Positions 1-11,784 of a DNA stretch of 64,000 bases are shown one piece after another. The stretch is from Grifola frondosa (taxonomy: Eukaryota > Basidiomycota > Agaricomycetes > Polyporales > Grifolaceae): NCBI GenBank assembly GCA_001683735.1, contig LUGG01000022.1, positions 806,001-870,000 of the forward strand. The letters run 5' to 3'. Position 1 is the first letter of the stretch; each line of letters begins with the position of its first letter. A program made the position numbers and the translations under genes. The notes beneath the pieces were generated by a model. The model did not search any database and was not told the DNA's origin. It was given only the letters and a program-made list of their open reading frames with translations.

Positions 1-9
1 CGAAAAGCC

Positions 10-16
10 TATAAAT
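10..16 (+). promoter_or_regulatory. TATA-like element upstream of the UPF0643-like gene
   Basis: TATAAAT lies about 87 bases before the ATG at 103, the usual distance for a fungal core promoter. It is followed by a pyrimidine-rich stretch. Assigned by motif and position only. Confidence 0.4.
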
Positions 17-102
17 CGTACCTTCGCAGAGTTCGACTTCCTTACTCTCCCTCACCTGGTTTTACACAAGCTCACTCGTTCTTCACTTGGCTAATCGTAA
101 GA

Positions 103-986
103 ATGTCAGAGGTTAGCGTTGCTATGTACTCTCCTCATGAAACCTCGTCAAGGGCCATGGCGCCCTCATCTTTCGAGATTGCACAACCAATTCCGAAGGC
201 CCACCAAGGCCTAAACACCTCTGTCTCTTCGCGTACTGCCCACGACCCACACCAGCTCCCTACTTTCTCTCGCGTGACGTCTCCCATCCTTTATTTACCA
301 CCTCTCCTCTCCTCCCTCCCTCGTGGCTACGCCCATCGCCCCCCGCCTTCATCGCCGCCGTCGTCTTTCCGTCCACTCACTACCGATTCTCACCTCCCAT
401 CCATCGACCCTGCCTCTCTATCTTTACACCGCGCTCTGCACAAATTCCGCCATGTCACATCCGATTATGCGACTGTTCCATATACTACCGCGTTCAACTG
501 GTCCGAACTCGAGCTACCTGCTAACGAGGAACGAGAGTGGTACTGCGTTGTGTTCCGGAGCAAACGACGTGAAGGCAGCAATGGCGGTCGTATGTCTAGG
601 TCCCTCTTCTCAATATTCTACCTTGCTAAATCTCTTTGTAGCCTTGTACGATGCGGACAAAAACGCCCACGAAGAGGCCGTGCAGAACGGAGGCGTGAGT
701 ACTCATACAATCATCCTACCTGTGTATCCTTACTAACGTTTTCTAGTTAATACTCTATTGGTACGGCACACCACATCCCACAACTGGCCTTAACCTGGCC
801 ACTTGTATCTGGCAATCTCGCGCCCATGCCGCCGCGGCAAACGCGCGTCCCCATCATGTTCGCGCGATGCGCCTCGCTGCCTCATCCTATGAACGTTACG
901 AGCTCGAGCGATACCGCCTGTCAAAAGTACGCGGCGAGACTGGCGTGCACGTAGAGCCATACGACGGCGGTGATATCGGCTGGTAG
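103..986 (+). CDS. UPF0643 family protein (conserved fungal protein of unknown function)
   Basis: Exons 103-589, 642-694, 747-986 give 259 aa. All junctions are GT-AG and phases agree (487 nt, 53 nt, 240 nt). The first 75 residues are low-complexity Pro/Ser-rich. The conserved part starts near residue 100 and contains the blocks TAFNWSELELP, REWYCVVFRSKR, LYDADKNAHEEAVQNGG, LILYWYGTPHP and NLATCIWQSRAHA, which I associate with the fungal UPF0643 family (S. pombe PB2B2.08 type). The WYG...CIWQSR core is always near the C terminus, as here. No catalytic motif, signal peptide or membrane segment is visible, and the biochemical role is unknown. An alternative start at 323 in another frame was rejected because the conserved N-terminal block lies in the frame used. 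The family name is from memory; the splice model itself is strong. Confidence 0.72.
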
Positions 987-1373
987 AGCCTATTAGCTTA
1001 TTAAGACGTGTTGATTTTTCTGTTGTGTTGCTATCGTTGGCTATCGCGCGCTCTCACTAGAGTCTCTCCGGAGAGGCTTCGCTTGTTATTTATGACTCAC
1101 CTCTGTATAGGTTCCGTTTTCGTAATCCACGCGATTCTTATCAAGCATGCCAGCTGGCTAGGCAAGGCATGTTTTCCCAATAAGATTGATCGACTTATCG
1201 TCAATCGTCCTATTATGGTCAGTAACGGAGACTAGTTAGTATTCTTCTGCCCCATGGCCACCCTCTTCTTGTCTGAGAATGTTGACAAATGTACCTTGAA
1301 CTCAAAGTTCCCGGTACTCCGCTCTGTGTGATAGTGCTCGTAGTGAGCATAGGATCTCTTCATCCTGGCCATC
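987..1373. other. Intergenic, no gene seen
   Basis: Short spacer between two plus-strand genes. It holds only a spurious 75-codon ORF without coding character. It presumably carries the 3' UTR of the UPF0643-like gene and the promoter of the hydrolase. Confidence 0.5.
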
Positions 1374-2656
1374 ATGTCAGGTTTTGCTCCAGTTGATGAT
1401 AAAGGGACCGTCTTGTTCTATGAGGACAGCGGTGCTCCGGCGGGATCCACGACATATACCACAATAGTGTTCGTCCATGGCAATCTCTTCCACGGTGGTG
1501 AGTCATCATCGTGCTGCATGCTACAGCTCGTCATGAAAGCTGTTCAGCTGTCTTCCGTCGCCTGGCTCAATACGCTGCCAGCCACAACCTGCGCCTTGTT
1601 TTCCTCAATCTCCGCGACTTCCCTGGCTCCACGCCCTACACTCCTGCAGAAGTTGAGGCCATCCGGAGCCCGAGTCGCAAGACTCAAGATGATACACTGC
1701 GAGCCTGCGGCCTCGAGATTGCCGCATTCATGAGCTGGTTCATCGAAACAGAGAACCTTCCGCCGATCGCTGAGCCATCCGATGCATGCTCGGACGGGGC
1801 GCTCACAGGTGGCATCGCGCTGCTTGGCTGGTCTTCCGGTACTTGCATCACTATGCCGGTTCTCGCCCATGCAGATAAGATGTCAGACGACATGCGCAAG
1901 CTGTTCGATGCCCACTTCCGCAGCTTCATTCTGTACGGTAGGTCGACAACGAGCGTCCCGCCTAGACGACTTACATTGCTGCTGTTATTGTTTGCAGATC
2001 CATCGATAATATCCACCGGCTCCACACTGAGCGGGAAACTATACACTCCTCTCGAAGACGAGTCGCTGACTTTCCAAGAGAGGATGGACAAATTCTCTGT
2101 ATACGTTTCATCCTACTATCATCCTTTAAGGGACCTGTTCAACAATCTCTCCCAATCACCCAGCTTCCATCCGGATCTCAACGTTGATCCGAATTACATC
2201 CCGACTGTCGGAAGAATGTCTCCGGAAGATCTCCGTAGCATGACAGACAGGGACGCAGTGGCGCGCTCGCAGTCCCTCTTCCGGTACATCGACGCTCAGG
2301 TTTACGAAGAAAATATGCGTCGCGCACTGTTCGACTGCCACTTCGACGACGGAAGCGGGATTAGCAAGGCGATATGGCCCGCGCTGCAGGTGCGTGTGGT
2401 GTCGTGCGACATGAGCACTCCGAGCTGTGTTTTGGCTGCGTCCATTCTGGAGAAGGAGTATCGCGCGTTGGACGATTCTCCGGACAAGCTCACGCGGCGA
2501 AGGCCATTGCATGTTCATCGGTTGGAAGGAGCCAACCACTTCGTGAGTGTTCATGACATTTGTGACGACGCATAACCGAATTTTAGGGACCCCGTTCGCT
2601 AGGTGCATTGGGACGAACCTGAGAGGTTCGTTAAGCTTTTGGCCGGGATTGTATGA
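1374..2656 (+). CDS. alpha/beta hydrolase fold protein
   Basis: Exons 1374-1497, 1548-1937, 1998-2542, 2603-2656 give 370 aa. The fold is shown by the oxyanion block FVHGN near residue 37, an LNLRDFPGSTPY strand-turn block, the nucleophile elbow GWSSGT (Ser of GxSxG) near residue 120, and the catalytic His in GANHF just before the C-terminal helix HWDEPERFVKLLAGIV. Many basidiomycete alpha/beta hydrolases have this organisation. There is no signal peptide, so it is probably cytosolic. Substrate cannot be inferred. The first intron could also end at 1526, which is in frame, but ending at 1547 gives a normal 50-nt intron and the better conserved HGAVFRRL join. Introns 1938-1997 and 2543-2602 are each 60 nt. 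Confidence 0.85.
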
Positions 2657-2896
2657 TGGCGGATGATATGCCATGTAGAATGTTATCAATTTGGGGCAGC
2701 GATCCTTGTTTCATGCCGCGACATGTCTTCTCATGCAGAACGTATAACGGACGGTTTCGTACGTCGTATGCGCAACGCACCAGATCTATGTCTCTGTCTT
2801 CCTCTTGAAGTTGCTATTGCCAGCAGGCGGAACACATTCCATCCAAGAGTATCTGACATTCATTCGCATAGCAAATTATCCATTAGTACACTGGCT

Positions 2897-5378
2897 TCAT
2901 GTCGCCTTTGAGGCATCGACTTCTGTCCAGGATTCGATAGTTTCAGTCGACTCTTGTGAGTAACCCATTTCATGCCCATCCCCCTCCACATCGTCCAAAA
3001 TGTCGCGCGCAAATGCCTTTCCCTTCGTATCGGTGTCCGAACATTGCTCGATCTCGTCCGTCGACTGTCTCTCCCGTTGCTTTGGCGCATCTGCGTCGCT
3101 GCTTTCCTTATGAGGAGGCTTTCGTACCTCAGCTTGTTGGCGATGCACGACTTTCTTCGGAGTGGCGGGTAAAGGAACTGTCGCCTTTCCCTAGTTCGCA
3201 AATGTCAGATAGAGCATACCTTCCAAAAATCACGAACCATACCTCAAGATGCTCAACCCTCTCGCCCTCTGGTCGCTGCATTTCATGATCTGTGTCCTGA
3301 GAGAGACCCGCACTACCTCGCAGAGGCGATATATAGATGCCAGGAGCGGGTGCGAACGGTAGTCCACGCGGGGGTGATATTTCCTTTTCATCCCCTCTCA
3401 CAGTTGCATCTTCAACGGGTGGGGACGCCGGAAGGACATCACCCTCGTCGGAATAATGGTTCATCGGCTCACGTGGCTGTGAGCCTGGGGACGCGAAGGC
3501 GGAATCCCTGGGGGACACGATCCATGCGAAGGTTTTGTCGAAATCAGCGTCGGCTTCGAGATCAAATTCGTCCTCGGTCTTTTCGACGTCATAACCATTT
3601 GTCGCTGAGGTGTATTCCCAGCCCGGTAACAGAGAGGAGGAACGCCCGAGTCCAGACGCAGCTGCTGGCGGGCTCGGCGGTGCACCATGCAGTTCACCGA
3701 TATGGGAATCAGTAACCGAGTCCGCGAACATGTCTTCGCTCCGTCTCCGACGCCTTTTGCTACCGCGGTCGAATCGCTCCCACTTGAACCCCAATGCCTC
3801 GATGTTTACTTCACCCTCGCCTTCGGACTGGTAATCCAAAGGTAGCGCATAATCAGCTACCTCCACTGGGTCGGAGGCACATGGGTCATCCGCGGGTGTA
3901 TCAAAATATACTTTGAATGGTGAAGCACGAGCAGGGCGTGTTCGTGAAGGATGAGCAGGACCTGGAGCAGTGAATGGAATGAAAGGCACTGGCAAGGGGG
4001 TTACTTCAGTGTGCGGTCGAGTCGAACTTGGTAATAGATGCACGTGGCTTGAATATTGAGGTGAGAGCGTAATGTCATGGCTCATCGCACCGACAGATAG
4101 TTCTACTACTGGAGACCGGAGAGGACAGAACAATTCCGAGTGACTATGTGCGAAAGGACTGGCGTTGACTGCGACGTGGACTTCATCACCTTCATAGGAA
4201 CTGGATGCCTGAGACACGATAGTAGACCGAGGAGAGGACAGTGGAAAAGCAACGTATGCAGGCAACTCAGAGACGGCTAGAAAATTTGGTTGTGCAGGCC
4301 GGACGGTGCGGATCAGTGGGCCAGGTCTAGAGAAAGGAGCAAGTTCGATTACATCTTCGTCGTCTTGAGCTTCAAGAAGGTTAGAAGACAATGCAGCAGG
4401 AAAGGCAGCAGCAATTGGCACAGAGCGATTAGTGGGTAGAACAGTAGATAGCACGGACGCCGGCCCAGGAGTTGAGAATGGTAGAGCGTTGACTGAGGTG
4501 GGGAAATGGCGGTCATCGAGCACAGGAGGAGCAGGATCTAACAAAAGATGAGCAGTGGAACTCTCATTACGACAGGTAGCCTCGACGATGTCATCAGCAT
4601 GTGACGGTGCAGGATTGGAGGCAAGAAATCGCTCGTCTCGAGACCGTTTGGTGGAAATATCTAGAACATCTAGTTTTGCGATATCCGCGCCTGGCGAGTC
4701 GTAGGAATGATTTGCACCTTGAGGGACCGAAAAAGCGAAGACAGACTCCCCAATGTGAGACTTATCCACCGGAGCGGTAGCATCAGCTATATGGTGATTG
4801 TGAGGCTGAATATCAAGCATAGGCGATGTTGAATCGCTGGCGGCGTTGGCAGGCAAGAGAATACGGAGTGGGTGGCGTGGGTCTAAGGTAGAAAGCGTAT
4901 CACAGAGCCATGACGGAAGTGGACGCATAGCACTATCACTCTGAATAGAGCTACTAGCAAAGATGTCTCCTTGGTGTCGACCAACGCGATTCTGTCGCGC
5001 GGGCACTGTGGGTCCTTTCATTTTGAGCACAGAGAAGCCTTGACCAAGTCTGCCATTATCAATGCCGCTATATGCGTCCACAGGAGTCTTGGGCATGTCG
5101 TAACTCGCCACAGAAGAGGAGGAGGCAGCTCTCCGACGTGATCGGCGAGAGAGAGTAGAGCTAGCCGGAGATGTATGCAGGATGCTGACAGTGTCAATCA
5201 TGCGGTCAAAACGCAAGTTGATTCCACAAGTCTTTCGACGCTTGATAGATTGCCTGGGCAAGTTTGACGGAGCTGGGTATATAGAGAAATGTGACTCAAC
5301 GGAATTACATCTAAAGCACTCATATATACCATGCGTATTACGATCGTTGGAGACGCTAAACATGTTGTTAAGCGACAT
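2897..5378 (-). CDS. Long, mostly disordered Ser/Pro-rich protein of unknown function
   Basis: Two exons, 5378-3243 and 3190-2897, joined by a 52-nt GT-AG intron in phase 0, give 809 aa. The protein is rich in Ser, Pro, Ala and acidic residues. It has two basic clusters that could be nuclear localisation signals, RRSRRRAASSS near residue 80 and GSKRRRRRSEDMF near residue 540. The tail is strongly acidic and Glu/Asp/Ser-rich. No recognised domain or catalytic motif was found. The N-terminal 58 residues have weaker coding character, and translation may really begin at the Met at 5201 (MIDTVSILH). It is convergent with the hydrolase, with 240 bases between stops. I do not recognise the family. 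Confidence 0.75.
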
Positions 5379-6756
5379 AGTAATGCAAAATGTATTTTAG
5401 GATGTCCTCACCGACTGTTTGGAAAGCCATCAAGAGTCAATAGTGTGTCATGCTCTGATTGAGTAGATTCAGCGTATGTTCTCAAGCGTGCGGGCATCTA
5501 TAGCACGTAAAGTTCGAGCTCAAGACGTAGAGCTGAGTTCGGCCAAATTCACGGTCTCAAACCGTGAGTGTTACATGGGGTCACGGACGTCACGGAGCGG
5601 TCACCTGCCCCAGGCTTGAGTGCCCAGCTGTGACTGCCTCAAACAGCAGTCCCGAGCACATTATAAAATACAATTTTATTTCCAGATAATATAGAGAACT
5701 ATTATATACAGATCCTCCAAAATTTTGAGACAGAATGGGGCACGACGGGGGAGAGGGAGGCCAATGCATGTTTGCGCCGAGGCAGCCACCAAGGCGCGAG
5801 GCGAAACCGTAAATTGACGCGCTGAAACCGTGAATTTACCGATGAGAATGAAGCTGAGGAGGGGGTGGAATTTCGCAGGGCGCCGCGCGACAGCGCGCAC
5901 GAAATTTTGCGTGATGGGGGAAATTCACGGTCTCGGATTTACGGTCTCGCGTACCTGCACGGCAGGACCGTCACGCTTTGGGCGCTGGGAACGGTCAGGT
6001 GATGCGTTACTTCGAGACCGTAAACCCCAGCGTGGGGGCGGCGTGACGAAACAGTAAATGTGCGTGACAGAACCGTGAATATAACGGAAGAAGTGCGCGT
6101 GAGGACGTCACACAAAACACGACCGTGACGCTACGCGTCTAGCGCCGTCACTCGCGTTTGAATACTTTGCCATCGAGGGTCAGAAATCACATTGCGGCTC
6201 CTTTCCACGGTCAACCTGACTTCATTTGCCAGCTACGCAGAGAAAAATATACCACTCTATGTTGCAGAAATGACGCGAGAAACTGGCGAAATTCTACGGT
6301 ACCCGATGGCAACTAGCGCAACGTAAGTTTGACGCTTCACATTCTATACTAAAGCGCCTTATCACAAACAAGAAGATTACTTCTTCTTCATCAGGTTATA
6401 GCCAGGTATGTGTAAGCAGTACTGCAGCTGGACTACTGAAAATAACGTTACAGGTTTTCCGGAAAACTTAGGCCACACCACTTGTGCGGATTGTATTCCC
6501 CCGCCTCACTTCAAGTCCGGCGTTAGTAGCATTGCGGCATTACTCATCCATGTAGTCAGGTACGTAGTATCTGACAAATGATATACCGATTCTCATTTGA
6601 AGCAGTCTGAAGCCTGCTCCTTCAAAAGCTTGAAAGTCCCGATCGCCGAGGTCAAGTAAACCGTGTACGTAATGACGATGACCATATATCTCATCACGAT
6701 CGACACAACAATGGAGGCCGCTGACTCCACCTTATCTCTCTCACACCGCGAGCTCA
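5379..6756. other. Long intergenic region with a palindromic-motif cluster
   Basis: About 1.4 kb between divergent genes. Positions 5545-6130 hold the ACCGTRAAT motif cluster described separately. The rest, 6130-6756, shows no ORF with coding character and presumably holds the gamma-glutamyltransferase promoter. Confidence 0.6.
5545..6130. repeat. Cluster of ACCGT(G/A)AAT motifs in both orientations
   Basis: At least nine close variants of ACCGTGAATT or ACCGTAAATT, or the complement AATTCACGGT, occur within about 585 bases, for example near 5545-5567, 5803-5838, 5921-5950, 6012-6022 and 6050-6082. Some are adjacent in inverted orientation (AATTCACGGTCTC followed by AACCGTGAG), giving short palindromes. 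It resembles a non-coding element or a binding-site array rather than a simple satellite, because spacing is irregular. Family unknown. Confidence 0.6.
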
Positions 6757-9319
6757 ATGCTGAAGCACGGTGGACAGCTTCCTCTAGTATACTCTCGGCG
6801 ACGTGAAGACCATCACAAGTCGGTTTGGAAGATTATCCTCCTAGCATTCGGCGCATTTACTGTCTTTCAAGTCTGTCGAGATGCTGCAAACCATTGGGGT
6901 GCTTGGAAAACCTGTGATCATGGCAGCATTCTAAAACGCACACCGTCTGGAACCTTAAATCCAGCGTATATAATTGAGGCAGCACAAGGAGCTGTCGCAA
7001 GTGAGAACGAGATCTGCTCACAGCTAGGTGTGGATGTCCTCAAGGAAGGCGGGAATGCGGTTGATGCGATCGTAAGCACTACCCTGTGCATCGGTGTGGT
7101 GAATATGTTCTCGTGAGCACTTGTCTACCTTCCTACCTGCTACTGTATCAAAGAATGTTATATAGGTCGGGAATCGGAGGTGGAGGTTTCATGACGGTGC
7201 GCATTCCACCGTCTTCGGAGGGCGCATCGTCGGAGGTATACACGATCGACTTTCGCGAGGTTGCGCCTGCTCTGAGCAATACAACCATGTACGTGAACGA
7301 TCCCGAGGCATCTCGCTGGGGTGGTCTCGCGGTCGGTGTGCCTGGTGAACTGCGCGGGCTCGAAGAAGCGCACAGACGTTGGGGAACACTACCTTGGAAC
7401 AAGCTTGTGCAGCCAGCGATGGAACTAGCGAGTGGGTGGAAAGTTGGAAAAGAGCTTGCACGAAGAATTCAGGTGAGCGTCTTATAGGTAGCACATCAAT
7501 GACACAATGCAAATCTTCGATGACGTGATTCGCGTATGTGACAGATGTTTTCGCCAGTGATGTTGAATCATCCTGATTGGAGTGCCATCTTCGCACCCTC
7601 GGGACCGCTGCTGCGGGAAGGCGAGACAATTCGGCGGACGAATCTTTCGCGCACACTTGGGATAATTGCCGAAGAAGGCGCAGGCGCTCTGTACAAGGCA
7701 TGTATGACGTTAGGTCTTTTCGACTCCCATATCTTAGTTCTGTTTCTTTAGGGTCCTCTTGCAAATGCGATAGTAGAGAAGATTCGCATGACCGGGGGTA
7801 TCCTTTCCCTCGAAGATTTAGAGAATTATCAGGTTATCGTGAAGCCAGCACTCCAGGGGAGTTACCGAAGACGCAAAGTGTACACACCACATGCCCCGAC
7901 ATCGGGTCCCGTGCTTCTTCACATGCTGAATCTGGTGGAGCACTACGATGATTTCGTCAAGGAAGGCAGAACGGTGCTCAATACGCACCGATATGTGGAG
8001 GCTTCGAAATGTAAGTAAATGATGTTTTCCTCTGTAATCATTCTCTCATCAATGTATTTAGTTGGTTTCGCCGCACGGTGAGCTCATTAGAGACTCAGCT
8101 ACTGTCCAGCTACTAATATTGCATTGTAGAACCAAGATAGGTGATCCTGCTTTCCACGACGAGAGTGAACGCATACATGAAATTCCGACGAAGGCATTCA
8201 GCGACCTAATTTTCCCCAATATGACGGATGTGAGTATATGTATCAGTCTTGCTGACGGCATCCGATTTCCCAAATGTCATTTATCCTTGCTATAAAACTC
8301 ATCTGCAACATGGATGGACAACCTTTGGTCCATCTCCAGTGTGCTTACATGAATCTGATTTTGCCTGGGAAAAAGTGCTGAATAGCGCATGTAGGACCGA
8401 ACGCATCCCCCGGAGTACTACAACCCAGTGTATGATGTCCCAATAGACCATGGCACGGTGCGTTTCGCTAGCTACTGCGAGACCATGATAACTCACACAT
8501 AAATATATATAAAGAGTCATTCATCTATAGTGGATCGCAACGGCATGGCGGTTGCGCTCACAACAACCGTCAATCTAGTGTTTGGTTCCTTAGTCATGGA
8601 CCCAGTAACAGGGATTATTCTCAATGATGAGGTATGCAGTAAACCACGCAGTCATCCAGTATTGTTGTTGACGTAAAATGCAGATGGATGATTTTTCCAC
8701 TCCTGGAACTCCGAATGCATTTGGACTATATCCTTCCCCATGCAAGTCGAATCGTGATTGGTGGACGGGTTATATACTAAAATCCATTGGTCAGATAATT
8801 ACCCTGAACCTGGAAAACGCCCGCTGTCGTCAACGACGCCCACGATCATTGAACACGAGGATGGTTCGTTCTACCTTGCCATCGGGGGCTCTGGTGGCTC
8901 GCGTATTTTTGGCTCAGTATTCCAAGTGATACTTAACATGGACTGGGGCATGGACGTCAGTGCGGCGATCGAGTATGGACGACTGCACGACCAATTGTTC
9001 CCTCAAATGATGGACGCGGATGATGTGTACGCTCCTGCGGTGCTTAATGCACTGAGAGAGAAGGGTCATAACATTACTGGTATGCCGTGCATAGAATGGA
9101 AATTTTCGCCCTGATTAATATTGCGTTTGGTGCAGTTTCGGATACAAACCGTGTCGCCGCCGTAGTACAGGTAGTGGCCAAAGTTAACGATACAATATAC
9201 GGTGAGTTCTCCGCCATGGATAGCGCCAATTCCTGATCCTGGTATGAACGTCGTCTGACGAGGCGCTATTTATAGCCTCGAGCGATTCGAGGAAGAACGG
9301 GATCGCTGCGGGTTATTAA
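6757..9319 (+). CDS. GGT: gamma-glutamyltransferase (glutathione hydrolase)
   Basis: Twelve exons: 6757-7112, 7166-7472, 7545-7697, 7752-8010, 8062-8077, 8130-8229, 8395-8457, 8515-8631, 8684-8753, 8795-9079, 9136-9201, 9276-9319; 611 aa, a normal family length. An N-terminal hydrophobic segment ([16 protein letters not shown], residues 25-40) suggests a type II signal anchor. Family marks are [31 protein letters not shown], the autocleavage site DHGTSHSSIVD with the nucleophilic Thr before SH, and the C-terminal PGKRPLSS and GGSGGSRI blocks. It cleaves the gamma-glutamyl bond of glutathione and its conjugates at the cell surface or vacuole. Intron 7698-7751 must use a GC donor to keep frame. 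Exon 5 is only 16 nt. Intron 8754-8794 (41 nt) is the least certain junction, and intron 8230-8394 is unusually long for this gene. Confidence 0.9.
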
Positions 9320-9690
9320 CCGATAGTGTTGTATTCATGCTTTTCTATAGAATCAGTGCTTTTGACCGTCCTTCAAGACGCGGCACTGTTCTGATGGTCA
9401 TGCCACCAACAATGTTGTAGGTTTTCCCGTTGTGTCACAGGCGAGGCGTGTGCTGGGATGCATGGTTGTCACATGTGCGCGTCAGATCGTCGTCTTCTAT
9501 TACTTCCAGTCGGAGGGTCACTTGTGCAGCTCGAGCTTCCTAGGTGCAATATGTCTTCCGACATTGGGAGACGTTGCCCACGAGGTCACCCTGTGCGGTG
9601 CAGGGTAAAATTCGCATGATCAGTCGGTGAGGCAACGAGCGAGAATTCGCCGGACCTGCAGTCCATCAACGAACATTTCTCCATTCTGCA

Positions 9691-9697
9691 TATATAA
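9691..9697 (+). promoter_or_regulatory. TATA box of the mannanase gene
   Basis: TATATAA lies 50 bases before the ATG at 9747 and has no competing TATA element nearby. The position suits a strongly inducible CAZyme promoter. Motif and spacing only. Confidence 0.5.
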
Positions 9698-9746
9698 CCA
9701 GCATTCAGGAGTGTGGACGGTAGGTTGTATACGTGTACACCAAAAG

Positions 9747-11784
9747 ATGAAGAAAGTCTCTGTCAGTTTGCTTGCGCTGGTTCTGGTGCCCCTCATCAAC
9801 GCCGCTTCTCCTGAGTGGGGCAGGTCCGTATTTCTATTCGTCTACACTTCATCTGCAACTAATAGGGCGAATTCACTAGTGCGGCGGGATAGGTTGGACA
9901 GGCGACACCAGTGAGCACCTTCGTGATAAACCCAACGATGAGTCGTATTGACGTTCATTTCAAGCATGCATCGCTGGCACTGTCTGCACGGAACTCAACG
10001 CCTACTATTTCCAATGCTTGCCGGGGGCTTCGAGCAGTTCTACGACGATCGCCCCTCCGCCCACCTCGCCACCGCCCACGTCTACATCTGCCGGTCCGAC
10101 AACCTCCGCCCCGATCCCGGCCCAGACCGGTTTTGTGAAGACTTCCGGCCAGAGGTTCACGCTGAATGGCGCTGAGTATACTTTGGTCGGGTAAGCGGAG
10201 CCAATACTGGGGCTATAGATCTTACTGAATCCAACATTGGGTGACTTGCAATCAGCGCGAACGCATATTGGGTCGGCCTCACCGGACTAAGTACTGCCGA
10301 TATGAATGCAGCCTTCGCGGACATTGCAAATGCCGGGTCGACTACAGTCCGGACATGGTTAGTCCAAAGAATCTATTCTGTGGAATGTGATCGTTAAGCT
10401 TGGACGCATTGCAGGGGCTTTAACGACGTGACAAGCGCATCTGGCGATTACTACCAGCTGTGGTCTAACGGGAAGGCTGCTGTCAACACCGGGGCGACTG
10501 GTCTTCAGAACTTCGGTCAGCGATTTTATTTGCGACGTGAGGCTGTGTTGCTAACGGAAATGGTTCTCAGATAACGTCGTCGCCGCTGCCAAAGCGAACG
10601 GTCTCAGGCTCATCGTCTCTTTGTGAGTAACTCCTGCAGTATACCAGGAAAACTGGTCCGAATGTGACGTGCTACAGGACCAACAACTGGAGCGACTACG
10701 GTGGCATGGACGTGTATGTCTCGCAAATCACAGGCACCACTAACCACGACTACTTCTACACTAATGCCAGCGTCATCGTCAGTACTGTGCTATCGCCCTC
10801 GTACACTTGACATATGCTGAGGACAATATTTAGGCTGCATTCAAGAGCTACATCCAGACATTCGTTGGACGCTATGTCAATGAGCCCACCATCCTGGGTT
10901 GGGAGCTCGCCAACGAACCGAGGTGCACGGGCAGTACGGGGTACGCGTTCATCTTGTCTCGAGTGCGCGTAACGCCTGCTGAGCAGATGCCGATGAATGC
11001 TACACAGCACGAGCACCGGGACGTGCACGACGACAACGATCACGAACTGGGCGAGTCAGATTTCGGCGTTCATCAAGAGTATCGACCCCAACCACCTTGT
11101 CGCAATTGGCGATGAGGGCTTTTTCAACGACCCCGGCAATGCGCTATACCCTTACCAGTGCGTGTTATGACTTTAATTAGATGCAGTCGTGTAGTGGCTC
11201 AATCGCTGTCGTTTATGTACAGGGGTACGGAAGGTATCGACTTTAACGTTAATCTCGCTATCAGCACCCTGGACTTTGGCACGGCTCATGTCAGTTGTTC
11301 GTGCGTGCCTCTCGCCGTGCTTTCTCACCTTTTTCTATGCATCGCAGCTGTATCCAATTAGCTGGGGCCAGACTTCCGACCCGACCGGCTTCGGTACGCA
11401 ATGGATCACCGATCACGCAACGTCCCAAATGACCGCGAACAAACCCGTTATCCTGGAGGAGTTTGGAGTAACAGACTCGCAGGCAACAACATACACGTCG
11501 TGGTACTCTACCATCATCAGTACCGGGCTGACTGGCGACCTCATCTGGTGAGCCTTTCCGAATATTTGGTGATTTCAAGAGGTTCGTGCTGAGACGGAAT
11601 GGGCCGCATAGGCAAGCCGGTTCCCACCTCTCAAGCGGCAACACACCAGACGATGGCTACGCGGTATATACTTTCATATTTCTGACCGTGATACAGTATT
11701 GACTGGAGATGGCAGATCTATCCTGATGATCCTGTTTACCCCATCGAGCAGCAGCACGCTGCTGCTTTGAAGGCGCGTGGATAG
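9747..11784 (+). CDS. Secreted endo-beta-1,4-mannanase, CBM1-linker-GH5_7
   Basis: Thirteen exons: 9747-9827, 9880-9910, 9965-10190, 10256-10357, 10415-10515, 10571-10622, 10678-10777, 10834-10940, 11008-11157, 11223-11289, 11348-11547, 11612-11663, 11716-11784; 445 aa. Residues 1-19 are a signal peptide (SLLALVLVPLINA). A fungal cellulose-binding module follows (CGGIGWTGDT, CTELNAYYFQC), then a Pro/Ser/Thr linker, then the GH5 barrel. The barrel has the acid/base Glu in WELANEPRC and the nucleophile Glu in VILEEFG, with DYGGMD and HLYPISWG typical of subfamily 7 mannanases. It hydrolyses mannan in softwood hemicellulose outside the cell. The first exon junction is odd: the best donor (9824) breaks the frame, and the donor at 9828 used here gives GRSCGG where GQCGG is usual (see findings). 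Confidence 0.92.

Noticed and set aside
1544..1870. Long antisense ORFs over the hydrolase and other genes
   Set aside because: Shadow frames in GC-rich coding exons; the sense frame has conserved motifs and splice sites.
9869..9880. GAATTCACTAGT resembles a cloning-vector polylinker
   Set aside because: It sits inside an intron of a gene whose flanking exons are continuous. The match is short (EcoRI and SpeI sites adjacent) and no other vector sequence is present.
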